In this document: one piece after another, positions 34,324 to 43,193 of the stretch
Layout: the number at the start of each line of letters is the position of its first letter
Numbering within the stretch: the first letter of the stretch is position 1
Assembly (NCBI GenBank): GCA_964535405.1
Contig: CAZHUG010000001.1
Span: 1-64,000 of the forward strand
From: Scatomorpha sp964535405
GTDB taxonomy: Bacteria; Bacillota; Clostridia; Oscillospirales; Oscillospiraceae
Direction of reading: 5' to 3'
DNA length: 64,000 nt
Notes under the pieces: model-generated
Databases searched by the model: none
Told to the model about the DNA's origin: nothing
Seen by the model: the letters and a program-made list of their open reading frames with translations, nothing else
Program-made: the position numbers and the translations under genes

Positions 34324-37300
34324 TCAGTTGTTAATGGTTGAAATTGATATCGTTATTTCCTCAATAACGTCAAGCAGGACGCGGACGGTATCGAGGGCGG
34401 TGAAGATGGTCACGTTGTTCTCAACAGCGCAGCGGCGAATTTCATAGCCGTCCGAGTGCGAGGACATGGAGCTTATATCCCGGGTGTTTATGACGTAGCT
34501 GACATAGCCCCGGCGAATGGATTCGAGGATTTCGTCGCTGCCCTCGCTGATCTTTTTCTTCGTGCGGGTGCGAACGCCGTGCTCACGCAGATAGCGGGCA
34601 GTGCCCTCGGTCGCCTCAATGTTGAAGCCGAGATTGTAGAAGCGGCGAATGAGCGGCAGAGCCTCGTCCTTGTCGCAGTCGGCGATTGTGACGAACACGG
34701 TGCCCGAGTTTGCGACGTTCATGCCGGAGGCCTGCAACGCCTTGTACAGTGCGCGGTTGAGCGCGCGGTCATAGCCGATTGCCTCGCCCGTGGACTTCAT
34801 CTCCGGTGAGAGGTATGCGTCCAGCCCCGAGAGCTTTGAAAACGAGAAGGCGGGCGCTTTGACGTAATAGCGGTCCTTGTCCGGTGGGCAGAGCATCCGG
34901 ATGCCCTGCTCCGGCAGACTCTTTCCGAGCATGGCGAGCGTGCCTATATCCGCGAGACTCCAGCCCGTGGACTTGGAGATGAAGGGAACGGTTCGCGACG
35001 AGCGGGGGTTGACCTCTATTATATACACGTTGTCACTTCTATCGACAATGAACTGGATATTATAAAGACCGACGATGCCTATGCCGAGACCCAGTCGCCG
35101 GGTGTAGTCCAAAACAGTCGCTTTGACCTCGTCCGTGAGACTGATTGCGGGATAGACGCTGATGCTGTCGCCGGAGTGGACGCCGGTGCGCTCCACGTGC
35201 TCCATGATTCCGGGGACGAACACGTTCACGCCGTCGCAGACCGCGTCAACCTCGACCTCACGGCCCACGATGTACTTATCAACCAGCACAGGCTGTTTTT
35301 CGTCTATGCGGACGGCGTTTTCGAGGTAATGGCGCAATGCCTTTTCCTCGGACACTATCTGCATCGCCCTGCCGCCGAGCACATAGCTCGGGCGCACGAG
35401 CACAGGGTAGCCGATCTCTGCCGCCGCCTCAACGCCGTCCTCAACCGTGGTGACTGCCTTGCCGTCGGGCTGGGGGATATCCAGCTCAAGCAAAAGCTTT
35501 TCAAAGCAGTCGCGGTTTTCGGCACGCTCTATGGCCTCGGGGCCGGTGCCGATGAGCTTCACGCCGCGCTCGATAAGCGGCTCGACGAGGTTTATTGAGG
35601 TCTGCCCGCCCAGAGTTGCGATAACGCCCAGTGGCTTTTCCAGCTCGAGAATGTTCATCACGTCCTCCACCGTCAGCGGCTCAAAATAGAGCTTGTCACT
35701 GCAGCTGTAGTCCGTGGAGACGGTCTCGGGGTTGTTGTTTATAATGATCGCCTCATAGCCCGCCTTGCGGATGGTGTTCACCGCGTGCACGGTGGAGTAG
35801 TCAAACTCAACGCCCTGACCGATGCGGATGGGACCTGCGCCGAGCACGACGATCTTCTCGCGGTCGGAGACGATGGACTCGTTCTCCTGCTCGTAGCTGG
35901 AGTAGAAGCAGGGGATATAGCTTTCAAACTCGGCGGCGCAGCTGTCTATCATCTTATAGACGGGGAAGATACCCAGCTCGTGGCGCAATTGGCAAACCTC
36001 GGTCTGTGTGCACTTCCACAGATGCGCGAGATGATGGTCGGAAAAGCCCATGCGCTTCGCGCGGCGGAGGTATTCGGGGTTTCCGGGTGAGTCTTTTATC
36101 TCCCGCTCGAGCGAAACGATATTGTGTATCTTGTCGAGGAAGAGCATGTCGATGCCGGTGATGTTGCAGATGCGGTTATAATCCACGCCGAGCCACATGA
36201 GCTGGGCGATTGCAAAAATTCTGTCGTCGGTGCCGAGCTTTATGTACTCCAGCAGCTCGTCAATCGGCATATGGAGAAATTTCGGCATGTAGACGTGATA
36301 GACCCCGATATCCAGTGAGCGGATTGCCTTTAAAAGGCTCTCCTCAATCGTGCGGCCTATGCTCATGACCTCGCCGGTTGCCTTCATCTGCGTGCCGAGC
36401 CTGTTGGAGGCTCCGTTAAATTTGTCGAAGGGGAAGCGCGGCATTTTGGTCACGACATAGTCGAGAGCCGGCTCAAAGCAGGCGGGGGTGTTGGCGAGCA
36501 TAATTTCGTCGAGCGTCATGCCGACCGCGATCTTTGCCGAGACACGGGCGATGGGATAGCCGCTGGCCTTGGACGCGAGCGCCGAGGAGCGCGAAACGCG
36601 GGGGTTAACCTCGATGAGAAAGTAGGAAAAGCTCTCCGGATCGAGGGCGAACTGGACATTGCAGCCGCCCTCAACCTCAAGCGCGCGGATCAGCTTAAGT
36701 GCGCTGTCGCGCAGCATGTGATACTCGCGGTTCGTGAGCGTCTGACTGGGTGCCAGCACGATGGAGTCGCCGGTGTGGATGCCGACGGGATCGAGGTTTT
36801 CCATGCTGCATATGGCGATGGCGGTGTCGTTTTTGTCGCGCATCACCTCAAACTCGATCTCCTTATAGCCCTTGATGCTCTTCTCGACAAGCACCTGATG
36901 AACAGGGGAGAGACCCAGTGCGTGCTTTGAAAGCTCGCGCAGCTCTGCTTCGTTATCCGCAAAGCCGCCGCCTGTGCCGCCGAGGGTGAAGGCGGGGCGC
37001 AAAATGACGGGATAGCCGATGTGCTCCGCCGCGGCGACGCAGTCGTCGATATTGTGCGCGATCTCACTGGGGAGGACAGGCTCGCCGATGGACTCGCAAA
37101 GCTTTTTAAAAAGCTCCCTGTCCTCGGCAAGCGCGATGCACTCGCAGCGGGTGCCCAAAACCTCAACCTGGCACTCGCGCAGAACGCCGTGCTCTTCAAG
37201 CTGCATGGCGAGGTTCAGCCCCGTCTGACCACCGATGCCGGGCACGATTGCGTCTGGGCGCTCATAGCGGATGATGCGCGAGACATATTCAACCGTAAGC

Positions 37301-37503
37301 GGTTCCATGTACACCTTGTCCGCGATGGAGGTGTCGGTCATGATGGTGGCGGGGTTCGAGTTTACTAAAACGACCTCATAACCCTCCTCCTTGAGCGCCA
37401 GGCAGGCCTGAGTTCCGGCGTAGTCAAACTCCGCGGCCTGACCGATGACGATAGGGCCGGAGCCGATTACGAGTATTTTATGTATATCCCTGCGCTTAGG
37501 CAT
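34324..37503 (-). CDS. carB: Carbamoyl phosphate synthase large subunit
   Basis: Makes carbamoyl phosphate from bicarbonate, ammonia and 2 ATP. The ATG at 37503 (MPKRRDIHKILVIGSGPIVIGQ) follows GGAGGAGAA and gives 1,059 residues, the normal length. Both ATP-grasp halves are present (GQAAEFDYAGTQACLALKEEG and GQGVEFDYSTVHAVNTIRKAG), followed by the C-terminal MGS-like allosteric domain. Overlaps carA by 8 bp at its start. Confidence 0.97.
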   Translation of the reverse strand: MPKRRDIHKILVIGSGPIVIGQAAEFDYAGTQACLALKEEGYEVVLVNSNPATIMTDTSIADKVYMEPLTVEYVSRIIRYERPDAIVPGIGGQTGLNLAMQLEEHGVLRECQVEVLGTRCECIALAEDRELFKKLCESIGEPVLPSEIAHNIDDCVAAAEHIGYPVILRPAFTLGGTGGGFADNEAELRELSKHALGLSPVHQVLVEKSIKGYKEIEFEVMRDKNDTAIAICSMENLDPVGIHTGDSIVLAPSQTLTNREYHMLRDSALKLIRALEVEGGCNVQFALDPESFSYFLIEVNPRVSRSSALASKASGYPIARVSAKIAVGMTLDEIMLANTPACFEPALDYVVTKMPRFPFDKFNGASNRLGTQMKATGEVMSIGRTIEESLLKAIRSLDIGVYHVYMPKFLHMPIDELLEYIKLGTDDRIFAIAQLMWLGVDYNRICNITGIDMLFLDKIHNIVSLEREIKDSPGNPEYLRRAKRMGFSDHHLAHLWKCTQTEVCQLRHELGIFPVYKMIDSCAAEFESYIPCFYSSYEQENESIVSDREKIVVLGAGPIRIGQGVEFDYSTVHAVNTIRKAGYEAIIINNNPETVSTDYSCSDKLYFEPLTVEDVMNILELEKPLGVIATLGGQTSINLVEPLIERGVKLIGTGPEAIERAENRDCFEKLLLELDIPQPDGKAVTTVEDGVEAAAEIGYPVLVRPSYVLGGRAMQIVSEEKALRHYLENAVRIDEKQPVLVDKYIVGREVEVDAVCDGVNVFVPGIMEHVERTGVHSGDSISVYPAISLTDEVKATVLDYTRRLGLGIGIVGLYNIQFIVDRSDNVYIIEVNPRSSRTVPFISKSTGWSLADIGTLAMLGKSLPEQGIRMLCPPDKDRYYVKAPAFSFSKLSGLDAYLSPEMKSTGEAIGYDRALNRALYKALQASGMNVANSGTVFVTIADCDKDEALPLIRRFYNLGFNIEATEGTARYLREHGVRTRTKKKISEGSDEILESIRRGYVSYVINTRDISSMSSHSDGYEIRRCAVENNVTIFTALDTVRVLLDVIEEITISISTINN

Positions 37504-38590
37504 TGGCTTTCTCCTCCCCCAGCATGTCGATGAATTTGTCGAACAGATACTTGCTGTCCTGAGGACCGGGTGCACTCTCGGGATGATACTGAACAGAGAA
37601 CACGCGGTCACGCTTACACTCGATGCCCTCCACGCTGCCGTCAAGCACATTTATGTGCGTTGCGACAAGCCCCGTGCCCTCGAGCGAGGGCTCATACACA
37701 GCGCAGCTGTGCCCCTGACTCGTGATCTCGATTTTACCGGTCTCAAGATTCCTGACTGGGTGGTTTCCGCCTCTGTGACCGGACTTGAGCTTGCAGGTCT
37801 TGGCACCGTAGGCAAGCGCGATTGTCAGATGACCGAGGCAGATGCCGAACATGGGATATTTGCCGCGCAGGCTGCGCACGATGTGCACAACCTCAGGCAC
37901 GTCAACAGGGTTTCCCGGGCCGCTTGACAGAAGAATGCCGTCCGGCTGCATGAAGTCAATTTCCTCGGGCGGGGTGTTGTATGGAACAATCGTCACGTTG
38001 CAGCCGCGGGCGGTGAGCGAACGCACGATGCCCAGCTTCATGCCGCAGTCAACCGCGACGACGGTGTATTTATGGCTGGAGGTGCGAGAATACCAGCGTT
38101 TTTTACAGCTTACGAGCTGCACCTGATTGCGCGGCAGCTCGGTCTCGTTAATTATGCGCAGAGCCTCATCAAGCGGGGTGTCCGCATCGGTTATGAGCGC
38201 CTTCTGGCTGCCGAGAGAGCGAATCTCGCGCGTCAACTTGCGCGTGTCCACACCCGTTACACCGGGAACCGAGTACTCGCACATGAGCTCGTCCAGCGTT
38301 TTAGTGGAGCGGAAGTTCGAGGGATTATCGTTATACTCACGGACGATGAGCGCGCCGATGCTGGGGGTTTTCGTCTCGTGATCCTCGTCCGCAATGCCAT
38401 AGTTGCCGATTATCGGGTAGGTCATGACCACTGCCTGACGGTTATATGAGGGGTCTGTGACGACCTCCTGATATCCGACCATGCCGGTGTAAAAAACCAG
38501 CTCGCACACGCGCTCACAGCTGTCGCCGAAGCCTGTGCCGTAATATTCACTGCCGCTTTCCAGCACTACTTTTCTTTCTATGCTTCCCAC
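37496..38590 (-). CDS. carA: Carbamoyl phosphate synthase small subunit
   Basis: Glutaminase subunit that provides ammonia to CarB. It has 364 residues: an N-terminal CPSase domain, then a class I glutamine amidotransferase domain with the nucleophile in GICLGH (about 255) and the His/Glu in QYHPESAPGPQ. Its start overlaps the pyrC stop by 13 bp. Confidence 0.97.
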   Translation of the reverse strand: MGSIERKVVLESGSEYYGTGFGDSCERVCELVFYTGMVGYQEVVTDPSYNRQAVVMTYPIIGNYGIADEDHETKTPSIGALIVREYNDNPSNFRSTKTLDELMCEYSVPGVTGVDTRKLTREIRSLGSQKALITDADTPLDEALRIINETELPRNQVQLVSCKKRWYSRTSSHKYTVVAVDCGMKLGIVRSLTARGCNVTIVPYNTPPEEIDFMQPDGILLSSGPGNPVDVPEVVHIVRSLRGKYPMFGICLGHLTIALAYGAKTCKLKSGHRGGNHPVRNLETGKIEITSQGHSCAVYEPSLEGTGLVATHINVLDGSVEGIECKRDRVFSVQYHPESAPGPQDSKYLFDKFIDMLGEEKANA

Positions 38591-39825
38591 ACTACTTCTC
38601 CTCCACAGACGGTCAGTTTAGTTTTTCCGCATACCTTGTGGCCCGCGAAAGGCGTTGCCCTGCCCAAGGAAACAAAGTCCTCAGGCTCTATTATCCATTC
38701 CTCACCTGGGTCAAAAACCGTGAAATCGGAGTCGCTCCGCTTTATTCCGAAGCGCTCCGCCGGGATGTCGCTCATCAGCGCCAAAAGGCGCTCAAGGCTC
38801 AGGCTCCCGGGTACTACAAGCGCTGTATATAAAAGCGGCAGGGCAGTTTCGAGCCCCACAATGCCCATCGCACTGCCTTCAAGACCGCGGGACTTCTCCT
38901 CGCGCGAGTGCGGTGCGTGGTCGGTCGCGATCATGTCGATAGTGCCGTCGAGCAGACCTTCGATGAGCGCCGCCCTGTCCTCGGCCGCGCGCAGCGGGGG
39001 ATTCATCTTAAAGCGTCCGTCCTCCTGAAGGTCATCCTCGCACAAGAGCAGGTAATGCGGGGCGGTTTCGCAGCTCACGTCAATGCCCCGGGCTTTGGCG
39101 CGGCGTATAAGCTCAACACTCTCCCGGGTGGACACGTGGCATACGTGGTATGCGCAGCCGGTCTCTTCTGCGAGTCTCAGGTCGCGCTCGACCTGCCGCC
39201 ACTCGGACTCGGAGCAGATGCCGCGGTGCCCATGCGCCTTTGCGTAGCTGCCCTCGTGTATATATCCGCCGCGCAGGAGCTCGTTTTCCTCGCAGTGGGC
39301 GACAACCATCTTGCCGAGAGCCTTTGCCTTGAGCATCGCGGCGCGCATCATCTCCTCCGACTGGACTCCGCGTCCGTCGTCTGAAAATGCCAGGCAGAGC
39401 GGCGAGAGCCCGTCCATGTCAGACAGCTCCCCTCCCAGCTCGCCGACAGTCAGCGCGGCGTAGGGGAGGATGTTTACGACAGCGTCCCGCTTTATAAGGC
39501 GGAGCTGCTCGCGCATCGCCTCGACGCTGTCAGGAACAGGGTTCAAATTCGGCATCGTGCAGACTGTGGTGTAGCCACCCTTCGCCGCCGCCAGACTGCC
39601 CGTTCTCATGGTCTCCTTATAAGAAAAACCCGGCTCTCGAAGATGTACATGAACATCGACAAGACCGGGAAATAACAAACAATTATTGAATTTGAAAACG
39701 CGAACACCACTGTCTGGGACAATTTCAGGAGCAATGCGGACAACAACTCCATCACGGAGTTGCACGTCAGAAAAAACAAAACGGCCATCAGAAAAAATTC
39801 TGCAGCCTTTAATAAGCATATCCAT
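38578..39825 (-). CDS. pyrC: Dihydroorotase
   Basis: Cyclises carbamoyl-aspartate to dihydroorotate. It has 415 residues; the type I motif DVHVHLREPG (about 58-67) contains two metal-binding His, and DHAPHSREEK (about 304-313) carries the catalytic Asp. It is the first gene of the nine-gene pyr operon, with an RBS GAGGAG before the ATG and a promoter just upstream. Confidence 0.95.
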   Translation of the reverse strand: MDMLIKGCRIFSDGRFVFSDVQLRDGVVVRIAPEIVPDSGVRVFKFNNCLLFPGLVDVHVHLREPGFSYKETMRTGSLAAAKGGYTTVCTMPNLNPVPDSVEAMREQLRLIKRDAVVNILPYAALTVGELGGELSDMDGLSPLCLAFSDDGRGVQSEEMMRAAMLKAKALGKMVVAHCEENELLRGGYIHEGSYAKAHGHRGICSESEWRQVERDLRLAEETGCAYHVCHVSTRESVELIRRAKARGIDVSCETAPHYLLLCEDDLQEDGRFKMNPPLRAAEDRAALIEGLLDGTIDMIATDHAPHSREEKSRGLEGSAMGIVGLETALPLLYTALVVPGSLSLERLLALMSDIPAERFGIKRSDSDFTVFDPGEEWIIEPEDFVSLGRATPFAGHKVCGKTKLTVCGGEVVWEA

Positions 39826-39860
39826 CTGTGGTCATCTCCTCGCCGTGAAGCATTTCAGCT

Positions 39861-39890
39861 ATTTTACCAACCACAGGGTGCAAATGTCAA
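39861..39890 (-). promoter_or_regulatory. Promoter of the pyr operon
   Basis: TTGACA (39890-39885), 18-base spacer and TAAAAT (39866-39861) on the minus strand, about 36 bases before the pyrC ATG. The leader is therefore under about 35 bases, too short for a PyrR-type attenuator. Confidence 0.8.
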
Positions 39891-39982
39891 TGGCAGAATG
39901 GAATTTTGGGTCTTTGTCCAGAAAGCTCGAACTGTGTAGAACTTAACCGTCGTTTTACACAAAGTTGGAAAGAAATTTAATC

Positions 39983-40025
39983 TTGACAAAGTGTGCATAG
40001 TGAGTATAATCGATATATACACTAT
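39983..40025 (+). promoter_or_regulatory. Promoter and GntR operator
   Basis: TTGACA (39983-39988), 16-base spacer and TATAAT (40005-40010). The palindrome ATAGTGAGTATA / TATATACACTAT (39997-40008 and 40014-40025; 10 of 12 positions symmetric) overlaps the -10 box. This is where an autoregulated GntR protein should bind and repress. Confidence 0.75.
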
Positions 40026-40041
40026 AAACATGGAGGGCGAC

Positions 40042-40416
40042 GTGGATATAATTATAAGTAATTCAAGTGGGCAGCCCATATATGAGCAGATATATTTGCA
40101 GATGAAGGCAAAGATAATTTCGGGTGAGCTGGCGGAGGGGGACGCGCTTCCGTCGATGCGTCTGCTGGCAAAGGAGCTGCGCATCAGCGTTATTACCACC
40201 AAGCGGGCCTATGACGAGCTGGAGAAGGACGGCTTCATTACCTCCGTCACCGGCAAGGGCAGCTATGTGGCAGGCTTCAACAAGGAGCTTGTGAGGGAGG
40301 ATCAGCTCCGGCGCATCGAGGAACATATGCAGAGTATTGCGGAGATTGCCGCGGCCTGTGGATTAGGTTTTGAGCAGCTGCGCGATATGCTCGAGCTCAT
40401 ATATAAAGGAGAGTAA
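40042..40416 (+). CDS. GntR-family regulator (YtrA type)
   Basis: A 124-residue transcription regulator. The start is taken as the GTG at 40042, with GGAGGG six bases upstream; an ATG at 40030 overlaps that RBS. A winged-helix domain of the GntR type (QPIYEQIYLQMKAKIISGEL, LPSMRLLAKELRISVITTKRAY) makes up most of the protein, with only a short tail, the YtrA layout. It probably represses the downstream ABC transporter genes and itself through the palindrome at 39997-40025. Confidence 0.88.
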   Translation: MDIIISNSSGQPIYEQIYLQMKAKIISGELAEGDALPSMRLLAKELRISVITTKRAYDELEKDGFITSVTGKGSYVAGFNKELVREDQLRRIEEHMQSIAEIAAACGLGFEQLRDMLELIYKGE

Positions 40417-40418
40417 TC

Positions 40419-41264
40419 ATGGAAAATGCCATTGTCGTCAAGAATCTCAGCAAAAAATACAAGGGTTTTGCGCTTGATAATGTCAGCTTTACACTGCCAT
40501 CGGGATGTATCATGGGCTTTATTGGTGCAAACGGAGCCGGCAAGAGCACGACCATACGTCTGATGCTCGGCCTGGCGAAGCGCGACGGCGGGCAGGTCAG
40601 CGTCCTGGGTGAAGATCCCGCAAGCGCGAGCCCGAAGCTGAAGGAGCATATAGGCGTTGTCATGGACGAGTGCGGTTTTCCGGAGACTCTGAATCTGAAG
40701 GACATCGGAATTATAATGTCAAAATGCTATACGACCTGGAACTCCGCCCGCTTTTCCGAGCTCTCGTCGAAGTTTGAGCTCCCTTATAAAAAGCAGATAA
40801 AGGAATACTCGCGGGGCATGAAGATGAAGCTCTCCATAGCCGTGGCGCTGTCGCATGACAGCCGGGTGCTTATTCTGGATGAGGCGACCAGCGGGCTTGA
40901 CCCAGTTGTCAGGGACGAGGTTCTGGATGTGTTTCTGGAGTTTATTCAGGACGAGGGACATAGCATTTTCATCTCCTCACATATAATGAGTGATCTGGAG
41001 AAGGTCTGCGACTATATTACCTTCATCCGCGACGGGAAGGTTTTGCTCAGTCAGGAGAAGGATTTGCTGCGGGAGAAATACCTTGTGGTCAAATGCTCCG
41101 AGTCTGAGCTTGAGAATATTGATAAGGACGCCGTTATCGGCGTGCGGCGCAACCGCTTCGGCGTCGAGGCTCTTGTGGAGCGAAGGCTTGTGCCGAGGGG
41201 CATGATTGCAGACCCCGCGGGACTCGAGGATATTATGCTGTATTTCGTGAAGGAGGGGAAATGA
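40419..41264 (+). CDS. ABC transporter ATPase
   Basis: A 281-residue ATP-binding protein with Walker A GANGAGKST (about 36-44), signature YSRGMKMKLSIAVAL (about 129) and Walker B VLILDEATSGLD. It is followed by the permease with overlapping stop/start. GntR-YtrA-linked ABC exporters often respond to cell-wall-active peptides, an inference from context. The substrate is unknown. Confidence 0.88.
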   Translation: MENAIVVKNLSKKYKGFALDNVSFTLPSGCIMGFIGANGAGKSTTIRLMLGLAKRDGGQVSVLGEDPASASPKLKEHIGVVMDECGFPETLNLKDIGIIMSKCYTTWNSARFSELSSKFELPYKKQIKEYSRGMKMKLSIAVALSHDSRVLILDEATSGLDPVVRDEVLDVFLEFIQDEGHSIFISSHIMSDLEKVCDYITFIRDGKVLLSQEKDLLREKYLVVKCSESELENIDKDAVIGVRRNRFGVEALVERRLVPRGMIADPAGLEDIMLYFVKEGK

Positions 41265-41881
41265 TGACAGGGCTTATTATAAAAGATTTTAAGACGCTCA
41301 GGCAGTATTCAAAAAGCCTTATATTTGTGCTGGCCATATGGACCGGCCTGGGGATAATGAGCAAGAACATCGATTTCGTGGGCGGGACACTGATGATATT
41401 TATGCCGATGGTGGCAATGTCGGCCTTGGCATATGATGAAAAGGTCAAGTGGGACAGATACGCGCTCACAATGCCGATCTCGCGGGCCGATCTGGTCTTG
41501 TCTAAATACGCGCTGGGAATAATTGTTGGAATAGGCTGTGAGATTTTCTTCATAATGCTTTCCTTTTTAGTCACCGGTGAAATTGGCAACAGCGTGGAAA
41601 TGTCAATAGTATATTTATGCCTGGGCATTGTGATAATGTCGCTTCAGATGCCGCCCATATTTAAGCTCGGAACAGAGCGGGCGAGAATGGTCTGCATGCT
41701 CATCTACCTTTTGCCCTTTGGAGTGATATTCTTATTGAGTAAACTCGGGGCGGAGGTTTCCCTGGATGCGTCAATACAGGCGATTGAGAAATATATATGG
41801 CTTGCGCCGATAGCCGTGCTGCTCGTTTTAGCGCTGTCAGCTGTAATTTCCATCAGCATATGCAAGAAAAAAGAATACTGA
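41261..41881 (+). CDS. ABC-2-type transporter permease
   Basis: A 206-residue protein with about six transmembrane helices spread over 19-200, of the ABC-2 type seen next to YtrB-like ATPases. ATG at 41261 or 41264; the latter is four bases after the ATPase ORF's GGGG. It is the membrane partner of the ATPase encoded before it. Confidence 0.8.
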   Translation: MMTGLIIKDFKTLRQYSKSLIFVLAIWTGLGIMSKNIDFVGGTLMIFMPMVAMSALAYDEKVKWDRYALTMPISRADLVLSKYALGIIVGIGCEIFFIMLSFLVTGEIGNSVEMSIVYLCLGIVIMSLQMPPIFKLGTERARMVCMLIYLLPFGVIFLLSKLGAEVSLDASIQAIEKYIWLAPIAVLLVLALSAVISISICKKKEY

Positions 41882-41884
41882 CAG

Positions 41885-41916
41885 AAAAACAGCCCACCAT
41901 GAGGTGGGCTGTTTTG
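41885..41916. terminator. Bidirectional terminator
   Basis: AAAACAGCCCACC / GGTGGGCTGTTTT hairpin (ATGA loop) with T runs both ways, between the ABC permease gene (+) and the CoA-transferase gene (-). Confidence 0.92.
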
Positions 41917-41933
41917 TGTTATGCGATATGAAA

Positions 41934-43190
41934 TTAGATGAGATTCTTCTCGCGCAGAGATGCGATCTTGGCCTCATCGTAGCCGAGCAGCTCTTTGAGG
42001 ATGGTATCTGTATCCTGACCAAGTGAGGGAGCGCCACGCCAAACGTTGCCGGGGGTGCCGGACAGCTTGGGAGCGATACCAAAGGCGGTGACTTCCTTGC
42101 CGATGGTCTGATCCTCATAGGTGATCCAGTCGTTACGCAGCTTGAAGTGCTCATGCTCGAGGCATTCCTTGGCGGTGTTGACGCGAGAGCAGGGAACCTT
42201 GCCGCCTGCCATTGCATCCTCGATCTCCTGGGCGTTGCGGTCGAGGCACCAGGCGACGACCTTGGCGTCGAGCTCGCGGCCCTTTTCGGAGGAGACAGCC
42301 TCGGGGCCGGAGGAACAGTCTTTGTAGTTAAAGTAGTCCAGATCGAAGCCTAAGGCGCCGATTGCGCGCTTGTAAACGCCGGGGCCGAAGGCGCCGATTG
42401 CCACATCGTAGCCGTCCTTGGACTTGAACAGGCCGTAGGGCTGGAAGCCGGCGGGCTTGTTGCCTGCTCTGGTGCTGGCGACGTTTTCCATGGTGTAGGT
42501 GGCGTAGGTATCGCTCATGAACAGAGCCTGAGCCTCGAACTGGGCGACGTCAACGATCTGACCCTTGCCGGTTTTCTGCACGCCTGCATAGGCTGCCAGG
42601 ACGCCGAACAGGGCCGCCATGGCGGAGACGTAGTCGTTGAGCCAGGGCTTTGCGACTACGGGCTCCTCGCCGGGCTTGCCATTGAGGTTCATCCAGCCGG
42701 AGAACGCCTGACCGATCATGTCATAGGAGGCGCGGTCGCAGTACTCGGGCAGTCCGCCGAAGGCGGGGTTGCCGTAGCCGCTGATATGTACAATGACGAG
42801 CTTGGGGTTAACTTCCATCAGATCCTCGTCACGAATGCCAAGCTTCTCCAGCCAGACCATGTTCTCCATGAATATGTCGGCTTCCTTGATGAGACCGTAG
42901 AATATCTCCTTGACTTCGGGGTGCTTCAGGTTCAGCTCGAGGGACATGCTGAGCTTATTGCGGCCATTCTGCACCCAGGCAGTGGAGACAGCTCCGCCGT
43001 GGGATTTAGAGATGGGGGGGAGGTTGCGAAGGGTATCACCGACGCCCGGGCGCTCGATATGGATAACCTCTGCACCGAAGTCAGCAAGCATAGTTGCCGC
43101 GAAGGGCATTGCGATCAGGGAGCCGGAGTCAATAATGCGAATACCAGAAAAAGGTCCGAACTCGGGAACGATAAATTTTCGATCACTCAT
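41934..43190 (-). CDS. CaiB/BaiF-family (class III) CoA-transferase
   Basis: A 418-residue enzyme that would move CoA between acyl-CoA and a free acid. Family features are GIRIIDSGSLIAMPFAATMLADFGAEVIHIE (shown here only in part as GAEVIHIE), QNGRNKLS, and the catalytic Asp in RASYDMIGQAFSGWM (about 170). AAGGAG precedes the ATG. Last gene of the acd-etfB-etfA operon, an arrangement similar in content to carnitine-type caiA/fixAB/caiB sets, but the substrate cannot be told from sequence. Confidence 0.85.
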   Translation of the reverse strand: MSDRKFIVPEFGPFSGIRIIDSGSLIAMPFAATMLADFGAEVIHIERPGVGDTLRNLPPISKSHGGAVSTAWVQNGRNKLSMSLELNLKHPEVKEIFYGLIKEADIFMENMVWLEKLGIRDEDLMEVNPKLVIVHISGYGNPAFGGLPEYCDRASYDMIGQAFSGWMNLNGKPGEEPVVAKPWLNDYVSAMAALFGVLAAYAGVQKTGKGQIVDVAQFEAQALFMSDTYATYTMENVASTRAGNKPAGFQPYGLFKSKDGYDVAIGAFGPGVYKRAIGALGFDLDYFNYKDCSSGPEAVSSEKGRELDAKVVAWCLDRNAQEIEDAMAGGKVPCSRVNTAKECLEHEHFKLRNDWITYEDQTIGKEVTAFGIAPKLSGTPGNVWRGAPSLGQDTDTILKELLGYDEAKIASLREKNLI

Positions 43191-43193
43191 TGT

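Noticed and set aside
39826..39860. PyrR attenuator before pyrC
   Set aside because: The promoter is about 36 bases from the ATG, leaving no room for an attenuator.
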